Source: Adiantum capillus-veneris (taxonomy: Eukaryota > Streptophyta > Polypodiopsida > Polypodiales > Pteridaceae). Taken from it: DNA of 64,000 bases. The notes beneath the pieces were generated by a model that searched no databases, had not been told where the DNA came from, and saw only the letters and a program-made list of their open reading frames with translations. Where the stretch lies: contig CM043958.1 in the NCBI GenBank assembly GCA_014529385.2, forward strand, positions 77,314,669 to 77,378,668, written 5' to 3'. How positions within the stretch are numbered: the stretch's first letter is position 1; the number at the start of each line of letters is the position of its first letter. The position numbers were made by a program, and so were the translations under genes. Positions 32,141 through 41,930 of the stretch are shown here, in pieces.

Positions 32141-32703
32141 AATGAAATTAAATGAAATGTTATATTAAACGTCTTCAAAAGGCCAAAATGACCTAGATAC
32201 AATCCTTGTGGATCTAATCCAATGTCCGGGTAAAAAAAATAAAATTAAGTAAAGTGAAAGACAAAAGACTAAAAGTAAAAGACTAAAATTATTATCATTG
32301 TCTTCAATGCCCAAGGATGCCCGACATTGGGTGTTGTCCAAGAAAGTATTGCATCGGTCGCTGAAGAGCTTTGTCAATGTCCACCTCTATAAATAGTCGT
32401 ACTAGGTATCTCCCATATCATGCGAGAATAGTCTTGATCCTCTGGTGAAGCCTTTGTCGATGTCGTGGTCGCCCTCGTAGATGTGGGCGTCTAGCTCCTA
32501 GAGATCAGTGGCTCTGTCCACTAATATACCTTTGGTATAAGTGGGCTCTGATGTCTATTGTGAGGCATGCTCATTTGGCTGATGAGTCCCTGCTCTAGAG
32601 AAGTCAGTGATCTCCCTCTATGAATGTCTCCCACTGCCTGGTCTCCTCAAGAGACTCTCCATGTGTCTACGCAGCTCTCGCAAGAACAACCCAAGGCATC
32701 TCT
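32139..32703 (-). mobile_element. LINE-TC truncated copy D
   Basis: Homology covers the 3' untranslated region (ATGAAATTAAATGAAATG on the plus strand, then TTATATTAAACGTC) and the decayed ORF2 end. It is truncated at the same short word as T3 (CCAAGGCATCTCT), next to GAGAGAGA. No open frame of note remains. Confidence 0.8.
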
Positions 32704-32862
32704 GAGAGAGAAAGAAATGAAATGAAATAAAATGTTATATTAACATCTTCAAAAGGCCAAAATGACCTATGAGACCAATCTGTTACAAAATAGTGAATCT
32801 AATACCATGTCTGGGTACAAAAGAAAAAACTAGAACAAAGATACTACTACTAGAATCCATCC

Positions 32863-34042
32863 TCATATGCACTCTGAATGTCGAGAGAGTATGGTTCGAA
32901 TCCTTTGTTGTAGTCTCCGTCGATATTGCGTAGCCCCTCTCCTCAATCGTGGCCGTCTGGATCTCCGTAGCTCTTGTGCTTGGTCAATGAGAGTGTCGGT
33001 AGTGGTCGAATGAGTGTGGGCCGAGCTCTGCAGTGATGGTTGCTCCTCTGGTTGTCCCATATCTAGTGAAAAGAAATTTGTAATCCGTTTCTGGGACTGT
33101 CTCTCTCTATCTCTCCCCAGTAAAGTGTCTCTATATCTGTGTAACTCAAGTAGATATAGCCCAAGAAATCTTTGATCCTCATAACTCATGACCCTAGAAA
33201 AAGAACCGAAACCCTCTCTCAATATGCAGTGGAAACGGCCCCATATCTCATAGTACACTGTGCAATGACATACGTAATGTAGCTCCGTCTCTGGCTCTAG
33301 CTGGCATAAGCGGCATATCCTGTTGTCTGCGGGTATCCCTCTGAATCTACCAGTCGCAATCTCAAGCTGATGTGAGGATGTGCTTATCTAACCAATGGCA
33401 CACCGCAAACCATGAGAGAGGTGGAGAAGATGCTCTCTATAGAAAGCCATCTTCGTGCCCAACTCCTGTGGCGGCTCTTTCCATGTCCTCCAGGTATCCA
33501 ACTGGATCAGGTCCTAACAAATGAATCTGGCAATCTCCACTCATGTAAGAGACAGCGAGGGTGCCTGAAGAGAGAACTGGAAAGGGGCCAGCTTGTCCAT
33601 GGTGAATCCATGCGTCTGGAACCATGATGTCATCTGTGCATACCAGCATCAAGTGTCCCCTTGAATAACTGTCTGGAAGACTCAAGGGCCAGTCTAGCAT
33701 ATCTGTCTCTAGTAGTATCCCACAAGCTGTGCACAAAGGAGGCTGGTCTGGTAAGAGCCTCAATCTCCATAGGAGGGGGGGCAGCTAGCTTTGCTTGAAT
33801 GATAGCGTGGGGTACGGAGTCCTTGGCTCTTGATCAATCGAGAGATCATAAATACCAAGGGCCTCTCCATAGGTCTCCTACCATCCTAGCCTACAAAAGA
33901 TCCCCATATCTACACCCCATACAACATAGCTGAGGCTACTAAAGTATCAAAGAGCCATGACTTTGTTCGAGGGTCCTTGAACTGAACCTGTGAACACATC
34001 GTCTCCAAGCCTCCCAAGGCCGCAAAAGCTCTAGTCAGTCTA
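32863..34042 (-). pseudogene. C-terminal part of ORF2, LINE-TC copy E
   Basis: This is the region after the RT core, with the putative CCHC finger near 33290-33320 partly decayed and an acidic to basic tail. Several frames are needed to read it. A one-base change set leaves the ATGGAGATTGAGGC word of the ORF2 linker intact near 33755, with TCCT that copy B lacks. The remaining ORF2 lies beyond the LTR element at 42527-44893. Confidence 0.75.
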
Positions 34043-34047
34043 GTCTC
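34043..34047. repeat. Target site duplication of TR-GAG copy 2, left copy
   Basis: GTCTC directly before the LTR start TGTAGC; the partner is at 42522-42526. Copy B reads GTCTCTGCTGCTCTCCCC at the intact site near 28272. Confidence 0.93.
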
Positions 34048-34631
34048 TGTAGCAGGGCTACAGTGTCACTGGCATGTGACAAGCAGTTAGTTGCAGTTGG
34101 GCTTGAGTTCACACTGGGCGGACTCTCGCTTGGGCTGTGACACGTGGCAAGTGTTACTGATGGTGGTCCAGTGGACACCATGGCCAGCTCACCACCACCT
34201 CAATTAGGAGATAGGCTTAGCTGGATTGGGATATATGTTAGCTATTGGTGGCTCTTAGGAGATACATATGGGTGGTTGATTCCAGTGGTGGGTACGCATC
34301 TACTTTTGTGTGGTCAGTCATCTAGAGTCTCTCGTCGCGAGTTGTACACAGCACGTCTACACATCCCTGCACACAGTTGATCCTCGACACCCCCACTGTA
34401 CCTATAAGATCTGGGCTGGAGCTGAGTGTGCTGCCATACCAGAGTCTGTATCGGTTTCTTTGAGTTTGTCGATGTTCATGTTGTTCATGATCTGCTGAGT
34501 CGTGTTGTTGCTCTATTGTTCTCGCTCCGTTGTTCTTGTCTTTTGTGTTTTCGTTCTGTGGAGGGAGATATCACGCACATTGCACTTAGGAGCACCCACT
34601 ATATAGGGCACGACACATTATCTCCGCTACA
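34048..34631 (+). repeat. 5' LTR of TR-GAG copy 2
   Basis: 584 bp, starting TGTAGCAGGGCTACAGTG and ending CTCCGCTACA. The first 15 bases form a perfect hairpin (TGTAGC, AGG, GCTACA). It holds the promoter. The leader GGTGCTCTCATTTTTTGCAT follows. A clear tRNA primer match was not identified. Confidence 0.93.
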
Positions 34632-34802
34632 GGTGCTCTCATTTTTTGCATGCCCGGTGGGACCTCAACTAAAGTCTCACTCTCTCAAAAGTCAAGTCGA
34701 GGAGCTACTGGTTTGGGCCTGCCTCAGCTTGGTTCCGTCTAGTTTCCCTCGACCTGCTTAGTTTTCAACCTGCTCGTCTAGACCTACTTCTCTAGTCTCT
34801 CG

Positions 34803-35138
34803 TTCTAGACCTGCTTGTCTATTCTCTCATCCTGGTCTAGTAGTCTCTAGGCTGGGTCTAGACCTCTCTTGTCCAGGTCTAGCCGAGAGTAGGCTAGGTC
34901 TAGTCCTCTCTCATCCAGGTCTAGCCAGGAGGTCTAGTTTCTCGTCTAGACCTGCTTGTCTAGTCTCTCCTTCTAGACCTGCCTGTCTATTCTCTCGTCC
35001 TGGTCTAGTAGTCTCTAGGCTGGGTCTAGACCTCTCTCGTCCAGGTCTAGCCGGGAGTAGGCTGGGTCTAGTCCTCTCTCGTCTAGGTCTAGCCAGGAGG
35101 TCTAGTCACTCGCCTTGGTCTAGTGGAGTCTGGACCAG
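34803..35138 (+). repeat. 168-bp tandem repeat in the TR-GAG leader
   Basis: Two units start at 34803 and 34971 with TTCTAGACCTGC and are nearly identical. Within each unit shorter words (GGTCTAGCC, CTAGTCTCT) recur, so it grew from small repeats. It lies between the LTR and gag, like the 18-bp repeat of copy 1. Confidence 0.88.
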
Positions 35139-35399
35139 TGTGAGGTAAAGGTCTTTGTGTTCAGTGCTCAAAGCTTGGGTGGATTTTTGGTTACTGCATG
35201 ACACATACAAGGCAGTCAAAAGAGTGACAAAGCCCACTACTAAGTCCCTTGAAGTACTACCACAGGAAGCGTCAACCCTTCGTGCCAAGCAGAAGTCCAC
35301 CAGCCCCATTACCCCTACCTTCTTCTTCAACCAGTTCTACACCTCCCCAATCACCTCCATTAATAAACTTTAGCCCTACTGTGTTACAGCAAGCAAGCT

Positions 35400-35881
35400 T
35401 TGGTGCAACAAGCTCCTGCACAGACATCCAAGGAAGAGCTCACAAGTGTTCTAGCTAAGGTGAATATTAAGTTTCCGACTTTCAAATGTCTCTCCACAGA
35501 GGATGCTGATGACCATGCTCGGAGGTTTGTTTCTCTCTACAGAGGTCGTGGCCTCAACCGAGAAGATGCCTACTTAGTACTCTTCCCATCTACCTTGGGA
35601 TTAGCAGACAAGTGGTACAGTCAGTTTGCAGAGAACCACTTTACTACTTGGGCTACATTAGAACAACAATTTTGTGAAGCTTTCAGGCCGGGGGACTTCC
35701 AAGAGAAGGTTCTGGATGAGTTAGCCAATCTGATGCTCCAGCCAAATGAGACTTTTGCAGAACTCATGACCAAAACCAAGTCTCTGTTCGCTAAGCTTCC
35801 TCAGCAACCAAGTGAATTTATGGTTAAGAAATGGGTGGAGAAGGCTCTTCCCAAAACCTCTCAGCAAAAACTCAGAGAGAG
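35400..35881 (+). pseudogene. Gag, N-terminal part, TR-GAG copy 2 (split by LINE-3)
   Basis: It encodes LAKVNIKFPTFKCLSTEDAD, DDHARRFVSLYRGRGLNRED, LADKWYSQFAENHFTTWATL and ANLMLQPNETFAELMTKTKS, a retrotransposon Gag domain with all blocks. The frame is open up to SQQKLRE, where LINE-3 was inserted at 35881. The rest of Gag continues at 38645. The open frame runs into the LINE and ends in LINE codons. Before the LINE insertion this Gag was apparently intact. Confidence 0.85.
35866..35881. repeat. Target site duplication of LINE-3, left copy
   Basis: AAAAACTCAGAGAGAG; the second copy is at 38645-38660 and the single empty-site copy (inverted) at 2894-2909. Confidence 0.95.
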
Positions 35882-37270
35882 GTTTTGTCAAGGAACACAG
35901 TATCCTTGACAACATCTTTACTTTCTGGGAGGCTTCTACCCTGGCACGGCTCCGTGGTGAGGACCTTGTGATTCTTCTTCTCGATTTCGAGAAGGCATAC
36001 GACAAAGTTGATTGGGACTTTCTAGAGGGCACTCTACGTAGGATGGGCTTCTCAGATGCTTGGATCAGAGGGGTGTCAGCTTTGTACAGACATGCTCACA
36101 GTCAGGTGCTTTTGGCAGGAGGGAGAGGTGAGCGCTTCATGCTCACACGCTCAGTCAGACAGGGTTGTCCTCTTGCCCCCTTTCTCTTTTTGTTCTATGC
36201 GGAGGTGATGAGTAAATTTTTGGTGTCTCAGCAGGTTGGTTTACGGGGCTTAGCACTCCCTATTCAGGGAGATGAGCTACTGGACGCTGAGTTTGCCGAT
36301 GACTCAACCTTGTACTTAGATGTCCAGGAGGCCAATCTTCACAGATGTGAGCAGGCTTTGGAGACCTTCTGTTGTGCATCGGGCGCACTGATCAACTGGA
36401 GAAGACAGTGGCTTTCTCGGTTGGTAGTGCTCCTGTGCCAGATTGGATGCCAGGAGAGGGTTTTAGGTGGATTCCCCCAAGGACTGCACTTCGGTACTTG
36501 GGTTGTCAGGTTGGTTTGGACTTGTCTCCCGAGCAGCAGATTGCTCCTCTTCTCCTGTCCATCAAGAGAAAGCTGTTACATTGGAGCTCAGCACGACTTT
36601 CGTTGGTTGGTAGAGTAGTAGTTGCCAACCAGGTGCTGTTGGCGACTATGTGGTACATCACTTCCTGCTGGATTTTCTCGAGTTCTTGTGTCAGCCAGGT
36701 AGAGAGGCTGATCAGGAACTTCCTTCGGTCAGGACACGACACTCAGATAGCCCGAGCCAAGGTGGCTTGGTCGGTCATCACGCTTTCTTGTTCTCAGGGA
36801 GTGCTTGGGATCAGTGATCCAGCACAGCACAGCAAAGCCCTTCTTGGGAAGTTCATAGTCAGAGGACTTCTTCCAGGTGAGGAGCCCTGGAAGGAGTTCT
36901 TGCTACAGAGGCTTCGTGCCAGGGTGCCTCAATTAGGAGGCCCTTGGCAACCTTCGACCAGATGGATCTTTACAGAGATGCGCCGAGTTGGTTTGAGCAG
37001 GAGACTGGAGGACCGCTTCGCTGTGAGTTTGCTTCGATCTTGGGAGCTCTTACGGCGTGGCATGGAGCAGAGACAGCGGACGTGCACGGAGGAGCACCTA
37101 CGGCAGCCCCTCGTCTGGAACCCCATGGTTAGCACTCAGAGAGGCCACTTTGTTGGTAGTCGGCCTCATGTTTCCTGGGGTCCCATAGCAGCAGGTCCAG
37201 CGCGCTCTCTAGGTGACTGTCTAGAGTTCACAAGTTTGTCAGAGGAGGTGCAGGCTTTCCAGCTACAGGC
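35882..37270 (+). pseudogene. LINE-3 reverse transcriptase
   Basis: The first residues FVKEHSILDNIFTFWEAS continue the Gag frame. Motif A is LVILLLDFEKAYDKVDWDFL, motif B SVRQGCPLAPFLFLFYAEVM, motif C DAEFADDSTLYL. After a frameshift near 36400 comes RTALRYLGCQVG, then LLHWSSARLSLVGRVVVANQ and LGISDPAQHSKALLGKFIVR. The Y of the usual YADD is F. It would copy the LINE RNA. One or two frameshifts (36400, 36930) disable it. Confidence 0.9.
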
Positions 37271-37279
37271 ATGAGAGGG

Positions 37280-38503
37280 GTGCAGAGCATGTGTCAGGAC
37301 ATCTCAGAGTCAGTTCCAGCAGAGTGGCTCACGCCTCTGAAGACAGTAGCACCCCGGTGGATGGGAGCCTTCACACGACTGGAGGTTCTCATTTCAGTCA
37401 GGGCCTGCTCAGAAACTGTCCCAGCCCTGTTCTTCGAGCTTCAAGGTGGGGGACGATTACAGCGAGTTGCAGTAGAGGCCCCGCAGGTAGCAGAGTACTG
37501 TTTCCAGAGGATCTGAGTTGTGGGCATATGTGGGAGGACTTGCGTCATAGACCGTGACCCAGCACCTCTTGAGACTGGACACTGGAGGCTTTGGGCTTGG
37601 GAGTGTTGTCCACTGGCATGAGTACAGTGGGATCCTGGTGAGTGGCTATGGAGGGACCCCTTCTCTTCTGTAGACCACCCAGGAGTCCCCTTCTTTCAGT
37701 ACACTGTTCCACTTGGACGTCATATACTTGCAGCACACAGAGAGGCCCGCCCAGCTGCAGCACGTCATTGGTTGGAGGAGGGCCTCACAGTCGAGTTCTT
37801 GGCAGCCTTTTGGCAGAGGCTGTGGGACTCCAGACAGCCGAGGCGTGTCACTTTGTTTCAGTGGTTGGTTGCACACAGAGCTACAGCAGTAGGGAGCTGG
37901 CTTGTGCATAGTGGTCTCTCGGCCGCATGTGCAGCCTGTGACCAGTTGGTGGAGAGTCAGCGTCATTGTCTTTGGGACTGTCCCTCGGCCCAGCAGGTGT
38001 GGCTACGAGTTCTTCGGCTGATGCCTACTCTCTCCACGGCTAGACAGTACACTTGGGGGGCAACGGCTTGGTCCACTCTCACGGACCCGGCACTTCAGTT
38101 TGAGCTATCTTCCACCAGCAGGATGATAGTGATACAGGGGGGGCGACCTACACTCCAGCCTGCTATAGAGCTTACTCCACAGGAGTGGTGCAGTGAGAGA
38201 GAGGAGTGTTGGGAGCTCATCAGTGGCATGACACTTTGGTTCATCTGGCGGGCCCGCTGTTTCCGCATTTTTGAGGCTCGCTCTGTGCCACCAGCAGAGA
38301 CTGTTCGTGACTTTTGTCTAGAGCTGATCCATACTCTCAAAGGACAGCTAGAGGGACTACAGGGCAGCTCCGACCACATGCGGGGGCGCCGCGAGGCTTT
38401 CCTTCGACTCTGGAGCCCTGGGCCTTTCTTCACCAGTGTCCAGGGTGTGCTCAGATGGCACTACCGACCACCTGTGTGGCTCTTCCCTCCTCCCATCTCT
38501 TGA
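37280..38503 (+). pseudogene. LINE-3 ORF2 C-terminal region with zf-RVT domain
   Basis: Broken frames from 37271 to 37770 lead into 37772-38503, with FWQRLWDSRQPRRVTLFQWL, CAACDQLVESQRHCLWDCPS (zinc-binding C, C, H, C) and LWFIWRARCFRIFEAR. This is the plant zf-RVT end of L1 ORF2. The stop is at 38501, followed by about 140 bases of 3' untranslated region and the poly(A). Confidence 0.85.
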
Positions 38504-38644
38504 TTTAGCCTCATTGTATATATGTTGTTCTTTCATTGAGAGAGTCTCCCCATCATGTTTGTTGTAGCCCTCTCTTGCAGAGGTGGTTGTAGCCCTACGG
38601 GCAGTTTTCATTAACTAATAGAAGGATCTTTTTCTTGGAAAAAA

Positions 38645-38660
38645 AAAAACTCAGAGAGAG
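38645..38660. repeat. Target site duplication of LINE-3, right copy
   Basis: AAAAACTCAGAGAGAG following the LINE poly(A); its first A residues merge with the tail. Confidence 0.95.
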
Positions 38661-39846
38661 TCTCCGACCAGACGCCACTCTGGAGGAATTTGTAGTAGTA
38701 GCTACTCAGATAGGAGCTCGGAAGCTGTTCACCGACTCTCCTCAGGCAGAGACCACCTCCATCTTTTTAGAAAGTCCCTCTGATCCAATAACATCTTTAC
38801 GCAGGGAACTAGAAGCCCTAAAATTACAGCGAGCTCTTGAAGAGAAGAGGTCCTTCTCTCTTAGACAGGAGAAGCCTCCACATCACGAGGCTTTGGACCA
38901 GATCAAGCGCGAGCTAGAAGAGCTCAGGTCTCACCATGAGACTAAGGCTATGGTTTGGTGTAGCTCATGCCGCTCTCCAGGGCACCCTCCACATGAATGC
39001 CCCCTTCGGGTTTACTGCCACTTATGTGAAAAGTCTGGACAGGAGGACAAGGATTGCTACTACCTAAAGGTATTGCGACAAATACAACAAAGTCTTGGTC
39101 CTAATGTTCAACAAGGGCCACCACCTGCACCCAACATGGTTTCCCCCTATGGGCATCCAAACCACATGCCACCTTTGCTGACAGCCCCTCCTATGCAAGG
39201 TATGCAGAGCACTTTTCCCTCTCACAGCTTTTATCATACCCATGCTCCCTCATCACCTCATAGCTTCTATGCTTCCACCTCCAACTCCATGCACCAGGAG
39301 CAAGGACCACCTCACCCTTCGACTCGCCCATTGAATCAGCCCATTTTGTGCTACAGATGCGGGGAATATGGTCATTACCAACGCAAATTTCCCCTGGCCG
39401 AAGGGTCCCCTACCTGTCGTCATTGCCCTAAAGCAAAGGATCACTACAGTAAGGATTGTCCCAAACTTCGTGCATCTACGTCTTCGAACCCAAGTCAAAG
39501 ACAAAATGAGTTTACCTTTCCCAAGCTCAATTTGATAGCAATTAGCACCATTCCTCAGCCACCCCATTCTGCCCATGTGGTTACCCCTCAAGATAAGCTA
39601 CAATTGGTAGAGGAGCCAGTGGGCGTCCTCACTCGGGCCCCGAGAGCCTCTCTCGGTCTTAGCATCCAGCACGTTCAACTCCCCCACCCATTCTCACAAC
39701 AGTGGATACCTTGCCTTCAGCTGTTGACAAGCCATCACCTAGTGACAAGCAAGAATCCAAATCTTTGCTCTCCGATATTGATGAAGCCTTCTTGGAAGCA
39801 ATTTCCAATCTACAGAAGATCAAGGTATCAGAGAAACCACTGGTAG
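38645..39846 (+). pseudogene. Gag C-terminal part with zinc knuckles, TR-GAG copy 2
   Basis: After the LINE it continues LRESLRPDATLEEFVVVATQ, then SLRRELEALKLQRALEEKRS (helical, charged), CSSCRSPGHPPHEC, YCHLCEKSGQEDKDCYYL, a Pro/Met/His-rich spacer, and a further cluster CYRCGEYGHYQRKF and CRHCPKAKDHYSKDC. The second-last knuckle has F where C is expected. Knuckles package the RNA. The frame shifts into that of the protease near 39700-39846. Confidence 0.85.
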
Positions 39847-40974
39847 AAAAAGAAAAGCTTACAGCAAAGGTAATCTTGAAGAACACTTTCCAACAAGTGT
39901 CCCTCTACGATATGTTGCGGCTAGATGTGACTTTTAGAAGTGACACCCTTGCTCTTATTGAATCACTTTACCTCGGAGCAGGTCCTAGTGGCAGGCACCT
40001 CCCAGTGCAACCATTAGAGTCCTATATGATATCCCATCCTGCTGCCCCCCTCACTGATTATAGAAGCCCTCGTCTCACAGTGTTCGTCTTGGGGCGGCAA
40101 TTCTCAGGAGTGATAGTGGATGGTGGATCTGACATCAACCTAATGCTCGAGTTCACTATGTTGGCTTTAACTCTACAGCCTACTCGTCCTACTCCCTTCA
40201 CAGTTACATTGGCCGACAAGAGGACAGTCTACCCAGTGGGCATAGTGGACAAGGTGCCTGTGCAGGTACAATATTTCACAATTAATTTGGATTTTGTTGT
40301 GGTTCGTCTTCCCCAGGTTGAGGGAGGATTTCCCTTACTCATCGGTAGACCATGGCTACGACACACGAAAGCACTTCATGATTGGGGAAACGATGCCATG
40401 TGGATACATACTCCTGGATTCTTAATGCAATCCATTCGCCTAGAAGGAGGCATAGATCCCGTCGTACAGCATAGTTCTTTGTCCCTAGAGACCAGCCTTG
40501 AATTGGAACAACCTACTCCACCTAACGGGTCAGACGCAGATCTGCTGGAGTGGTTAGACGCTACCAAATCTATGCCTTGTTATGGAGTCTCTATTCAATC
40601 TTTTCTTGCGGGTACACCCTCTTTCAATGTTTCCACAGTAACTAAACCCAATGAGATTTCTGAGTCAGCTCAAAGCGTGGAGGTCATAACACCGACTCAC
40701 CATGCACCCTTAGTGGAAGCCTTTGGATTGGGTGAGCCTATGAAGATTTATAGTAGCAGAAACAAATCTCCTCTACATGAGTTCAACCCCCCCCCCCCCC
40801 CCCCCCCCCCCCCCATCATCATCCCCATTGGTGTCTGCTTCTCCGACCAAAAATAAGCTCTCCTCTGTGTCTAGCGAACTCCCCTTCACCGAGCTTCCTC
40901 AAGGCAAGATACAACAAATAAATGTTGACCCTACTTATGATGTCTCTCTGCTCTTTGACGCAGCAACCTCTTAA
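39702..40974 (+). CDS. Retropepsin of TR-GAG copy 2
   Basis: An open frame of 384 codons begins in the overlap with gag, suggesting a gag-pro frameshift or a mutation. It holds LKNTFQQVSLYDMLRLDVTF, then the active site FSGVIVDGGSDINLMLEF (D of DGGS), flap-like TVTLADKRTVYPVG and GFPLLIGRPWLRHTKALHDW. It ends just past a C28 run at 40787-40814 that puts a poly-proline in the frame. A second frame (40777-40974) continues with ELPFTELPQG, matching copy 1. It would mature Gag in the particle. Confidence 0.75.
40787..40814 (+). repeat. C28 homopolymer in the protease frame
   Basis: Twenty-eight uninterrupted C follow GTTCAA. Copy 1 has no such run at this place (near 860-890). It shifts or stretches the reading frame as poly-proline. 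Confidence 0.97.
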
Positions 40975-41930
40975 CCTATAGAGAATTCTTTAGCAATGCC
41001 ATCTCCAGACCCCGTAAAAGGAAGACAATTCTGCGACTCGTGTACCCACCCCGCGCTGCTAGACAAGATTCAGAGCAGATTGCTATGGTCCATGTCACAG
41101 AAGATAGGGTTAGCCTCATTCAAGGTTACAGCAGCATCAAGCAATATTGAGTTTGGAGGAGACTAGTTTGTAAAACTAGCGGGAAGACCAGTGGGTATAC
41201 TGCTATGTGCACCTTCTGCCAGGAATCAACATAGCACCTTCTGTCGGAAATCAGACTACCACAAGTTCAAAGTTGAATGGGAGGCTATCTATGCACGTGC
41301 ATGTGCACCCATCCCCTACCCTCGCCCCTACCCCCTCTCTCCCTTGCCCCTACCCACCCCCTCACACCCTCACTCGCCCCTACCCAAGCCCCCACGCCCC
41401 TACCCACCCCTTTTCCCCCCTTGCCCCTACCCACCCCCTTTCCCCCCCTCGCCTCTACCAACCCTCCCTCCCCCTCTCGCCTCTATCTAGCCCCCCCTCA
41501 CCCCTATCTAGCCTAACCACCCCGCCCTACCCACCCCCTCCCCTGGCCCCTCTCTAGACCCCTCTCTGCCCTATCCCCTCACCCTTACCCACCCCTCCCC
41601 TACCTACTCCTTCCCCTCTAGCCAACTGCAACCAACTGCAAATTCCTCCAATTCGGGTGCTTTGTGGGATTTCTTAATCTTAGCAGTCTTCTGTTTCTAC
41701 TTTTTGGTCAGCTTACCTCATTGAGCCGGGGTCATTACTTCTTCAGCATATCTTGCAGCACTGCTTCATTAATCAATCCTGCTAGGAACTCAATCTTCTC
41801 CAAACATCACCTTCTTCAGTATACTCTCTTCTTCAGTCAGAGTACTGCGTTTTTCTTGGTGTTTCACTGTTCTCTCTAGTCTCACTGTTCTTTCTCACCA
41901 AAACGGTGAGTGGTCTTGTGGCAGGTAACC
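40975..41930 (+). other. Non-coding 3' part of TR-GAG copy 2 with a C-rich tract
   Basis: About 950 bp lie between the protease and the 3' LTR. The part 41308-41620 consists of imperfect CCCCTACC, CCCCTCGCC and CCCCTTTCC units, C-rich on this strand. No RT or integrase motifs exist. A polypurine tract before the 3' LTR is not obvious. Confidence 0.7.

Larger units (their letters stand above)
32712..34047 (-). mobile_element. LINE-TC copy E, 3' part
   Basis: It holds the 3' untranslated region, the C-terminal coding of ORF2 (32863-33258: YEDQRFLGLYLLELHRYRDT, ITNFFSLDMGQPEEQPSLQS) and the segment up to the thumb region. It stops at 34047 where the LTR of TR-GAG copy 2 begins; the 5-bp GTCTC at 34043-34047 is repeated at 42522-42526, after which copy E continues. 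Confidence 0.92.
35882..38644 (+). mobile_element. LINE-3, 5'-truncated, inserted in gag
   Basis: It is flanked by a 16-bp direct duplication AAAAACTCAGAGAGAG (35866-35881 and 38645-38660) and ends in a short poly(A) merging with the duplication. The uninterrupted site is present in TR-GAG copy 1 at 2894-2909. The 2.76 kb retain the RT from just before motif A to the C-terminal zf-RVT domain. The endonuclease and ORF1 are missing, typical of 5' truncation. It is a plant L1-type LINE, distinct from L1-a/b and LINE-TC. Confidence 0.95.

Noticed and set aside
40120-40140. Unusual protease active site DGGS
   Set aside because: DGGS instead of DSGS is frequent in plant Ty3 proteases and is shared by both copies, so it is not a lesion or novelty.
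40787-40856. Poly-proline protein domain
   Set aside because: It is the direct result of a C28 homopolymer that is absent from the other copy, not a conserved domain.
39702-40856. Domesticated retropepsin-like host gene, as the frame is open for 384 codons
   Set aside because: It lies between the LTRs in normal order after Gag, shares its frame context with copy 1, and carries a C28 run; no sign of independent use.
41191-41557. Proline-rich ORFs in three plus-strand frames
   Set aside because: All derive from the C-rich low-complexity tract; openness in several frames comes from the lack of stop-forming bases.
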